From positions 1-33,005 of the forward strand of contig JAJQFO010000343.1 of NCBI GenBank assembly GCA_021201095.1: a stretch of 33,005 bases of DNA, written 5' to 3'. Source of the stretch: Lachnospiraceae bacterium. GTDB taxonomy: Bacteria; Bacillota; Clostridia; Lachnospirales; Lachnospiraceae. Positions 7,824 to 14,307 of the stretch are shown here, piece by piece. The notes beneath the pieces are model-generated. The model made no database searches, was not told the origin of the DNA, and saw only the letters and a program-made list of their open reading frames with translations. The position numbers and the translations under genes were made by a program. How positions within the stretch are numbered: position 1 is the first letter of the stretch; the number at the start of each line of letters is the position of its first letter.

Positions 7824-7890
7824 AAGAGGGAGAGACCCGAAGGCTCTCCCCCGGCCGCGGGCTTCGCAAGTTTCCGCAACACGATCACTG
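7824..7890 (-). ncRNA. Candidate abi-associated noncoding RNA (abiF-RNA-like) with terminator
   Basis: Transcription from the promoter at 7896-7924 would start near 7889 and run leftward about 65 nt to a T5 tract at 7824-7828. The 3' hairpin pairs GGGAGAG with CTCTCCC and is capped by CC-UUCG-GG, a UNCG tetraloop with a 2-nt bulge. The 5' part can form GCGG...CCGC enclosing CUU-GCG-AAG. The terminator ends only about 20 nt before the abi start codon, and the RBS lies between. An abiF RNA motif upstream of abiF genes, often with stable tetraloops, has been described (Weinberg et al. 2017, from memory), and AbiF was later reported to be a toxin with an RNA antitoxin. Readthrough would express the protein. 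Family membership needs a covariance search. Confidence 0.65.
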
Positions 7891-7895
7891 AACCT

Positions 7896-7924
7896 ACTAT
7901 AGCAGACTATGAACAACATGTCAA
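7896..7924 (-). promoter_or_regulatory. Consensus promoter driving the abi RNA and abi gene
   Basis: On the minus strand TTGACA (plus-strand 7919-7924), 17 bases, then TATAGT (plus-strand 7896-7901). A/T-rich sequence with repeated ATTATTACA lies just upstream (7937-7960) and could act as an UP element. Near-perfect consensus suggests strong constitutive transcription, as expected for an RNA antitoxin. Confidence 0.85.
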
Positions 7925-8145
7925 CAGGATTGCTGAAATTATTACAATATTATTACAGCAGAGACATCATTTTTGTCTACTACGCAGTTCATGATTAGTA
8001 TATGCTGGGAAAGGGAAGTGATACTTATAATTGATATTAAACTATTCTCGCAGATTGGCCGCCGAATTGCCCGTTTTGTCATATCTGTATATATTATGAA
8101 GAATGAACTCCTGAAAAACTGTCAAAAATAGAAGATAGAATTCTC

Positions 8146-8174
8146 TTTACAAACCACATAAAACAATATATAAT
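8146..8174 (+). promoter_or_regulatory. Predicted promoter of the aldolase gene
   Basis: TTTACA (8146-8151), 17-base spacer, TATAAT (8169-8174). The predicted start is near 8181, giving a leader of about 147 bases that is almost free of G and T. Confidence 0.8.
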
Positions 8175-8180
8175 ACAGAC

Positions 8181-8327
8181 ATAAAACAACATAAAACAAC
8201 ATCAACAGCGAACAAAAGCAACACAAAACAAAGACAACCTAAGAAAACCAAAAGAAACAAACAGAGTGAAGCAAAAAAGCAGGCTCCGGGCCGGAGCCGT
8301 ATCAAATCAGGAAAGAGAGGAAAGAAA
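8181..8327 (+). promoter_or_regulatory. A/C-rich leader of rhaD with a GC hairpin before the RBS
   Basis: From about 8175 to 8270 the leader consists almost entirely of A and C, with CATAAAACAA at 8157, 8180 and 8190. It should be unstructured. At 8282-8298 GGCTCCG and CGGAGCC form a strong hairpin with a 3-base loop, preceded by AAAAAA; read leftward this is a hairpin plus T-run, i.e. a minus-strand terminator. RBS GAGAGGAAAG precedes the ATG at 8328. Confidence 0.5.
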
Positions 8328-9157
8328 ATGAAAATTCTGGAAACGAGATTTATGCAAGGCTTTATCAAAATGGCGGACGATGGATTTCATCAGGGCTGGC
8401 ATGAGAGAAACGGCGGCAATTTAAGCTACCGCCTGAAGCCGGACGAGGTGGAGCTGATTCGCCCGCGTCTGAACGCGCCGGGAAGTGGGAGCCGATCGGC
8501 ACGGAGGTGCCGGGACTGGCGGGTGAGTTTTTCCTGGTGACCGGCAGCGGAAAGTATTTTCGTAACATTATCGTAGACCCGGAGGTTTGTCTGGCGATTA
8601 TTGAGCTGGATGACGCGGGTGTGAATTACCGCATCCGCTGGGGACTGGTAGAGGGCGGCCGGCCGACCAGCGAGCTGCCGACTCACCTGATGAATCATGA
8701 GGTGAAAAAGAAGCTGACGAATGACCGCCATCGTGTGATTTATCATGCGCACACGACGAACATCATCGCGCTGACTTTTGTACTGCCGCTTTCGGACAAG
8801 GTTTTCACCAGAGAGCTCTGGGAGACCGCGACCGAATGTCCGGTGGTATTCCCGGACGGTGTCGGCGTTGTTGGCTGGATGGTGCCGGGAGGACGTGAGA
8901 TCGCGCTGAAGACTGCTGAGCTGATGAAAAAGTATGATGTTGTGATCTGGGCGCATCATGGGATGTTCTGCTCCGGCGAGGACTTTGATTTGACGTTCGG
9001 ACTGCTGCACACGGTCGAAAAGTCTGCGGAAATCCTGGTCAAGATCCTTTCCATGAATCCGCGGAGACTGCAGACCATTACGCCGGATAATTTCAGAGAC
9101 CTCGCGAAGGGCTTCAATGTGACGCTGCCGGAGGAATTCCTGTACGAGAAGCCGTGA
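8328..9157 (+). pseudogene. rhaD: Rhamnulose-1-phosphate aldolase (class II), interrupted by a one-base frameshift
   Basis: The reading frame starting at 8328 (RBS GAGAGGAAAG) encodes ERNGGNLSYRL and then goes out of frame; homology resumes in another frame from about 8483 (KWEPIGTEVPGLAGEFFLVTG). Adding one G to the GGG at 8480-8482 would restore APG-KWEP and a 276-residue protein, the usual RhaD length. The zinc-binding HAH (YHAHTTNIIAL) and AHHGMF histidines and the TGSGKYF phosphate loop are intact in the second part. The intact enzyme splits rhamnulose 1-phosphate into dihydroxyacetone phosphate and L-lactaldehyde. With the frameshift the first frame stops at 8538-8540 and the active site would be lost. 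A sequencing or assembly error in the G-run is as likely as a real mutation, because the rest of the gene shows no decay. Confidence 0.88.
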
Positions 9158-9313
9158 GGCTGGTTTCTGAGACAATGAAGTCGGAGTAAGTATTCTTCTT
9201 GCATTTGTTTTAAGAGAAAGTATGTATTCCGGGGGCGCTCTGAGAGCATGTTTCCTGAGGGACTATATCCCGCTGTTGTATTGAAAAGAGAAGAATATAG
9301 TGTGAAGTTAGAG

Positions 9314-9344
9314 TATCGGAGGCTTACAGAAACTGCCTCCGATA
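9314..9344. other. Inverted repeat spanning the end of the histidine-kinase gene
   Basis: TATCGGAGGC (9314-9323) is the exact complement of GCCTCCGATA (9335-9344), with an 11-base loop containing the kinase stop codon (9324-9326). No T-run follows on either strand, so it is a weak terminator at best. It may act as a barrier between the convergent aldolase and kinase transcripts, or block 3' decay. Confidence 0.55.
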
Positions 9345-12140
9345 TTCAGTTGGTGTGACCTGATATTTCTGATAAAAAATCTGCGTGAACTCATCCGTAC
9401 TCTGGAATCCGCAGAGTTCCGCAATCTGATAGATCGTATCATTGTGATTTTCCAGCAGTTTTACCGCCCGCTCCAGCCGCAGTTCATCAGAAAAATCCTG
9501 CAGGCTTCTGCCGGTATGGGTTTTCAAATGTTCATCCAGCTGTCTGGAGGTGAGCATAAAATGTCCGGCGATTTCCCGGATATTTTTTTTGTCAAAATTG
9601 TCGCGCAGGTATTGAAGCATCTGACTGGTATCGCTGTCTACACCGCTGTAGCTGAATTCCTCCGAATTTGCCAGATAGCTGAACAGAAGCAGAAAGTAGG
9701 CCTCCAGCGTAAAGGACTGATGAAATTGATTGTCCGCATATTCCTGGATGATGGAGGTCAGGATGGTCTGGGGCTGCAGGCTGTGTCCGAGGGAGAAAAA
9801 AATGAAATTCTGCCCGGATTCGCCTGTTCCGTTGATAAAATCGGAGATCAGATTTTTTTCTTCCATAAATGCGTGAAGCGTTCGTTCAAAGAGCTCCGGC
9901 TTCAGACAGAAATTGATCAGCACCGCGCCCGGCTGTGTACAGCGCAGCGCGTGGACGGCACTGCGGTTTAAAAATACCAGATCCCCGGCTGTCATGTAGA
10001 TTTCGTGATGGTCGATCACGTTGATCAGCGTGCCGCTGCACAGGTAATTCAGCTCATAATAGCTGTGCGTGTGATTTGGAAAATCCTCCGTCACCGTGTG
10101 TGTCAGGATATAGAGGTTCTCATCAGCGGGAAGCTTTTCCGAAATCTGATGAAGACTCTGGATGCTGTACAGATTTTGGGTGATTTCCTGGCTGTAGTCA
10201 AGGAGGGTTTCTGGTGAGACTGCATTTAAGCTGGAGCTGGCTCCGGAGATGGATTCCGGCATGGCAATCGCGACCAGTGGTTTCGCCGCCGGTATGCTGG
10301 TGCCGGACATACCGCTGACCGTGTAGGGAGTGTGGTACTCCTTTTGCGCGGGAATGCGGATTTGCACATCGGTTCCCTTTCCAACGGTACTGGAGTATTT
10401 AAGGCCATAGCTGCTGCCATAGAGAATCTGCAGGCGGCGGTGCGTGTTATAGATGGCGATATTTGTGCCGCCGGACGCACTCGGGCCGGTTCCGTACAGG
10501 ATATTTTGCAAGGTTTCCTGTGACATGCCTACACCGTCATCGGAAATCAGCAGCACAATATCCTCATCCTCCATCCACCCGGTGATCACGATGGTGCCCG
10601 ATTTGCTGTCTTTCTCAAGAATTCCATGTAAAATAGCGTTTTCTACCACAGGCTGCAGTGTAAGCTTGGGGATCAGATAGTCCGTCAGGTCGTCCGGAAT
10701 ATCGGTAATCAGAGAAAAGCTGTCGTGGTAGCGCATATTCTGGAGACGGGCGTAGATTGTGACATGCTCAATTTCACTGGCGATGGTGGCGATGGTCTGC
10801 CTCCGGCTGAGTGTGAGCTTATAAAAGCGTGATAGATCCTGTACCGCGCTGCTGACCTCGGCGGTGCGCCCCTGCTGTGCCAGCCAGTTGATCATATCCA
10901 TGGTATTGTAAAGAAAATGCGGGTTGATCTGCGCCTGCAGGGAGTTGAATTCTGAGATGCGCAAATCCTCCGCGGCCTTTGTCTGCTCAGCCAGAAGGTT
11001 GTTGATCTGCATGGCCATATAGTTGTAGGTGTCAATCAGATTTCCCACCTCATCGTGTGCGTCCGGACTTGCCATAGGCTGCGGAGGGCCTTCGCGGACA
11101 GCATTCATCTGGCTGCTTACGGAAGCAATCCTTCTGGTGATGGAATGAGAAAGCAGGGTCGCGCACAGAATGGCGACCAGTACTACCGCGAGATAAAGAT
11201 GCGCAAACTGCCGGATAATGCGGTTGCTCTGTGCAATCAGCGGATCGGAAGGCAGAATGGTCACCATAAACCAGCCGGATTCCGTGATACTGTAAAAACC
11301 GACATAGACCGTTTCATCCAGAATTGTACGTTCAATAAAGTTATTAGAGGACATAAACGCGCTTTCAATCGTCTCATAACTGAGCCAGTACAGGCCGGAA
11401 AGCGACGTATCCGAGGAGGCGACAATATTGTCTCTTTCATTAATAATATAGGAAACGCTGCCATCCAGAGACAGATTTTCAGAGAGAATTTCCAGAATAT
11501 CGTCACTGGAATAATAAACCGCGATATAAGCCGTGTGGGTTTCTCCCTCATAATAAAAGGTAGTCACGCGGATATATGCCATGTCGCCGTATTGTTCTTT
11601 CTCCTTTGTGCCAAGATAAAAGGAAGGGCAGTGCAGAGAAGAAGCATTTGTTCCTTTTAGGATGCCGTACCAGTAAGTGCCCTGCGCCTGACTCATCGGA
11701 GAGAGAATGTCTTTTGTGGATTCATCCGTGAACAGGGCAGAGTCTTCATCCGGGAAATCCATATAAATACGGACAGCTGTGATCAGACCATCCTCCTTGA
11801 TTTTCTCGATCTCCTCCTGAAATTCTGCGGCCGATTCTGACTGGGAGAGACCGTTCACCGGTTCATTGATCGGCTGATGAAACAGCATCCCGTAAAACTC
11901 CAGATCGCTTAAGCGGTCGCTGACAGTTACTACCTCTTCGACCATTTCCTCAATCAGTGGTGCTGTGGTGGCGGAAGCGTCCTGCTCCTGGCGGATGGTA
12001 TAGGAGACTACCATGCCATACATCCTGCTGTAAAAAAAGAGCAGCACAAAGAGCGCGGGTATTGTGACCGCCAGCAGGATGACAATCATGAGTTTTGTCT
12101 GAATATGTAGATTCATATACAATTGACGCAGTTTTTTCAT
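9324..12140 (-). CDS. Membrane sensor histidine kinase fused to a C-terminal AraC-type cupin/HTH module
   Basis: This 938-residue protein starts like YesM kinases: TM helix about 16-38, an extracellular sensor domain (about 45-310), second TM about 313-333, HAMP about 334-385. The His_kinase domain has NPHFLYN with phospho-acceptor His408, followed by a HATPase domain (PVVENAILHG, ISDDGVGM, GGTNIAIYNTHRRL). After a linker (about 600-665) comes a complete AraC-family regulator: cupin with FPNHTHSYYELNYLCSGT and FLNRSAVHAL (about 687-732) and a double HTH (about 838-938, ending TPTEYRRQFL). No receiver domain lies between kinase and HTH. The ATG at 12140 is preferred to a TTG at 12143; SD GGGAG lies about 11 bases upstream. 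It pairs with the response regulator encoded upstream and probably controls the rhamnose ABC and catabolic genes. The DNA-binding module would be held at the membrane unless processed. Confidence 0.92.
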   Translation of the reverse strand: MKKLRQLYMNLHIQTKLMIVILLAVTIPALFVLLFFYSRMYGMVVSYTIRQEQDASATTAPLIEEMVEEVVTVSDRLSDLEFYGMLFHQPINEPVNGLSQSESAAEFQEEIEKIKEDGLITAVRIYMDFPDEDSALFTDESTKDILSPMSQAQGTYWYGILKGTNASSLHCPSFYLGTKEKEQYGDMAYIRVTTFYYEGETHTAYIAVYYSSDDILEILSENLSLDGSVSYIINERDNIVASSDTSLSGLYWLSYETIESAFMSSNNFIERTILDETVYVGFYSITESGWFMVTILPSDPLIAQSNRIIRQFAHLYLAVVLVAILCATLLSHSITRRIASVSSQMNAVREGPPQPMASPDAHDEVGNLIDTYNYMAMQINNLLAEQTKAAEDLRISEFNSLQAQINPHFLYNTMDMINWLAQQGRTAEVSSAVQDLSRFYKLTLSRRQTIATIASEIEHVTIYARLQNMRYHDSFSLITDIPDDLTDYLIPKLTLQPVVENAILHGILEKDSKSGTIVITGWMEDEDIVLLISDDGVGMSQETLQNILYGTGPSASGGTNIAIYNTHRRLQILYGSSYGLKYSSTVGKGTDVQIRIPAQKEYHTPYTVSGMSGTSIPAAKPLVAIAMPESISGASSSLNAVSPETLLDYSQEITQNLYSIQSLHQISEKLPADENLYILTHTVTEDFPNHTHSYYELNYLCSGTLINVIDHHEIYMTAGDLVFLNRSAVHALRCTQPGAVLINFCLKPELFERTLHAFMEEKNLISDFINGTGESGQNFIFFSLGHSLQPQTILTSIIQEYADNQFHQSFTLEAYFLLLFSYLANSEEFSYSGVDSDTSQMLQYLRDNFDKKNIREIAGHFMLTSRQLDEHLKTHTGRSLQDFSDELRLERAVKLLENHNDTIYQIAELCGFQSTDEFTQIFYQKYQVTPTEYRRQFL

Positions 12141-12294
12141 CAAGTCATTTTCTCCCTGTATTTGGACGGCACTTTTTCATCGAACTGTTTTTTCTCTGTA
12201 TTGAGACAGCAGTATTATCGGGTCACTATTCCATTGTATTCGGATGGCAGATTTTAATTTTATCAAGTCATTTTCTCCCTGTATTCGGATGGGG
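12138..12294 (-). repeat. Four imperfect copies of the response-regulator gene end
   Basis: Read leftward, the DNA encoding PSEYREKMT-stop at the end of the regulator gene (plus-strand about 12263-12294) is followed by three degenerate copies at about 12220-12250, 12180-12210 and 12138-12169. Their marker GTATTNRG occurs at 12281, 12236, 12199 and 12159, spacing 37-45 bases. The last copy again reads PSKYREKMT-stop, and its TGATG joins the old stop to the kinase ATG at 12140. It also provides the kinase SD sequence. Confidence 0.85.
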
Positions 12295-13840
12295 ACAGCC
12301 CGGTATATTTTTTAAAGCTCTTGCCGAAATAGTTTCCATCGCTGTAGCCGACCCTGGAGGATATTTCGGAGATTTTGTATTGAGGATCCGCGAGAAGCTC
12401 TTTCGCGCGTTCCATCCGGTATTCGGTCAGATATTGGTTCAGAGTCTTTCCGGTTTCATTTTTGAAAAACGTGCAGACATAGGATACGGACAGAAACACA
12501 TGGGAACTGATGTCCTTGACGGATAGCAGCTCGTTCCTGTAATTTCTGCTGATATATTCCTTGATCTGAGCAATCGTTGCGTTTTCAGGAGCTGCGTTCT
12601 GCGCGATTTCGAGAAAACGGTGTGTTCGGGAAACAAGCGCCTGATGCAGCTCTTCATAGGTAAAGGAATTCTCGATTTCATCCATGATATTGTCGGCCTG
12701 TGCCTGTCTGTCCGCATTCAGGTGCAGGCTTCGCCCGGTTTCTTCGAGCACGAGAAAAAGCTTGTAATACAGATCCCGCACCTGGTTTGGCATCAGCGAA
12801 CGGCAGCTGTTGTAGCACTGATATAGTTTCTGGAAAAAAAGACTGCAGGCTGCCTCATCCAGGGAGGAGAGCGCGTTTGAAAATGCCTGCTCCGTGGAAA
12901 CGGAAAAATCGGGCTGCTCCGGTGCCGGGGGCATCTGTGCTAAAATATCTGAAGTCAGAAGCGTGCCTGCCGGAAAGAAAAAGCTGCTCTGTAAAAGGAC
13001 GACTGCGTCTGAATAAGACTGGTACGCCATGGAAATTCCTTTGCAGGTTTTGCCGGCCGCTATGTAATAATGACCGTAAGAAGCATAGCAGCTGCCGATA
13101 AAATGGCAGATGGCGGCAAGCGTTCGTGCAGAAAGCGTTTCTTTGCCAATCAGGAAATAAACCATGTGCTGCGGCTTTTTTTCTACAGAAAGACAGTCAA
13201 TATGGTAGTTTTTCAGAAACTCTTCCAGGCGGCGATAGATTTCATCATAGGCTGTCCTGGCGTTTTCCGGGGCATTCTGCAGTCTGACAATGACACAGGT
13301 AAAACCAGACGAAGGAGACAGATCCAGAGATAGTTCCCCGGCAAGCTGTTGCATGTCGTCCTGACTATCGTTCTGGCTTACGGAGGCGGAAGGCATGGTA
13401 AGCAGCAAAGCAAGGCGGGAAGCTGCCTGTATAGACTGCAGCTCTTCCCCGCGCCGTGTGTGCTGGTTCTGATTATAGCGATGGATCGCCTCCAGGACGG
13501 CTTCGCGAATATCCGCCGGATCCAGAGGCTTTTCTACATAATTGACGGTCTTCAGCCGGATGGCAGCTTTGAGATATTCCTTATCGGAGTATCCGCTCAT
13601 GAAAATAGAAACCGTGTCCGGCAGAAACTTTTCAATTTCTTCCAGCATGGTGATTCCGTTCATCCGCGGCATGCGCACATCGCAAAGAATAATTTCCGGA
13701 TGGTGCAGCCGGGCCATCTCCAGCCCGTTGACGCCATCATCCGCCTGAATGATTTCATCAATTCCGAGACTTCTCCAGTCAATCGAGGAGACTACGCCGG
13801 TGCGTGTCAGCTCTTCATCGTCTACGATCAGTAATTTCAT
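12263..13840 (-). CDS. YesN-type response regulator with AraC-family HTH
   Basis: This 525-residue protein begins with a receiver domain: acidic pocket Asp7-Asp8, phosphorylation site Asp54 in IILCDVRMPRMNG, conserved Thr/Ser near MSGYSD, and Lys in YVEKPLD. A long middle region (about 125-420) is of the type common in YesN proteins. The C-terminal 100 residues are a double-HTH AraC DNA-binding domain (LSVKDISSHVFLSVSYVCTFFKNETG ... GYSDGNYFGKSFKKYTGLSPSEYREKM). The ATG at 13840 has AAGGAAA upstream. It is transcribed with the kinase gene 122 bases downstream and divergently from the ABC operon, whose promoter region holds candidate operator repeats at 14213-14245. Role inferred: phosphorylation by the kinase activates sugar-uptake genes. 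Confidence 0.94.
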   Translation of the reverse strand: MKLLIVDDEELTRTGVVSSIDWRSLGIDEIIQADDGVNGLEMARLHHPEIILCDVRMPRMNGITMLEEIEKFLPDTVSIFMSGYSDKEYLKAAIRLKTVNYVEKPLDPADIREAVLEAIHRYNQNQHTRRGEELQSIQAASRLALLLTMPSASVSQNDSQDDMQQLAGELSLDLSPSSGFTCVIVRLQNAPENARTAYDEIYRRLEEFLKNYHIDCLSVEKKPQHMVYFLIGKETLSARTLAAICHFIGSCYASYGHYYIAAGKTCKGISMAYQSYSDAVVLLQSSFFFPAGTLLTSDILAQMPPAPEQPDFSVSTEQAFSNALSSLDEAACSLFFQKLYQCYNSCRSLMPNQVRDLYYKLFLVLEETGRSLHLNADRQAQADNIMDEIENSFTYEELHQALVSRTHRFLEIAQNAAPENATIAQIKEYISRNYRNELLSVKDISSHVFLSVSYVCTFFKNETGKTLNQYLTEYRMERAKELLADPQYKISEISSRVGYSDGNYFGKSFKKYTGLSPSEYREKMT

Positions 13841-14212
13841 GGCTTTCCTTTCTAAGGCGCGGGTGTGTTGCGTCCGTGACAATTGGGAATACTCCCTCGC
13901 GTTGCCCGGCGGATATCCCGTCCGAAGGGCGAGGATGCCACCCCGGCGAGGGGCATATCCCGACGAGGGCAGGTCGCGTCGCTAATGAGAGAAACGCTTC
14001 GCGTTTAGGGCGGCGCTCACACAGCGATTCTTTCAGGTAAGATTATCGTTTTATGATGTAGCCGTGCTGTGCGCGAGTCGGAGTATCGCTTGCAGCTTAC
14101 GCAGATTGTACCATAAAAAACGCGAAAGTACGAGTGACAGATGTGAATATTTTGAAAAAACTGCCTAATATTCCCGGGAAAATATGGCTGTCTGCATAAA
14201 AAGTAAACAGAA
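13841..14212. other. Divergent intergenic region with a GC-rich dispersed repeat and palindromes
   Basis: About 370 bases between the regulator and the second ABC operon. It contains repeat copy A (13911-13962, listed separately), the palindrome AAACGC-TTC-GCGTTT (13992-14006) and a near-palindrome around TTCCCGGGAA (14171-14180). No ORF with an RBS is visible. A leftward promoter for the regulator must lie here, but I see no convincing -35/-10 pair. Confidence 0.5.
13911..13962 (+). repeat. Dispersed GC-rich repeat, copy A
   Basis: A 52-base element with the core CCCGGCGAGGG followed by ATATCCCG. It aligns along its full length with copy B at 19176-19225 in the same orientation, with a few substitutions and small indels. 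Both copies can form a hairpin in which TCCC pairs with GGGA and GGCA with TGCC in copy B. Confidence 0.75.
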
Positions 14213-14245
14213 AAAAATTTTACCCGTATCGAAAAATTTTCCCGT
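14213..14245 (+). promoter_or_regulatory. Candidate operator: direct repeats upstream of the second ABC operon
   Basis: AAAAATTTTACCCGT (14213-14227) and AAAAATTTTCCCGT (14232-14245) repeat with a 19-base offset, about two helical turns. A third TTTTCCCG is on the minus strand around 14173-14183. The second repeat occupies the place of a -35 box before a weak TATTTA (14248-14253). This layout fits activation by an AraC-family regulator, two of which are encoded nearby. The binding protein is inferred. Confidence 0.6.
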
Positions 14246-14307
14246 TTTATTTATTTTAGGAAAATGCTAAGATGAACTCAGTTAAAATCAAGAAGGAGGA
14301 AGAGGCC

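Noticed and set aside
7824..7853. Hairpin before abi as a terminator of a rightward transcript
   Set aside because: The T-run is on the minus strand only; on the plus strand the hairpin is followed by GC-rich sequence.
7870..8140. Integrase, transposase or phage genes beside the abi locus
   Set aside because: No frame with an RBS or recognisable domain was seen in the flanking sequence.
14272..14307. ATG at 14272 as start of the second ABC ATPase
   Set aside because: The consensus SD (AAGGAGGA) lies within these codons and serves the GTG at 14308, where family similarity begins.
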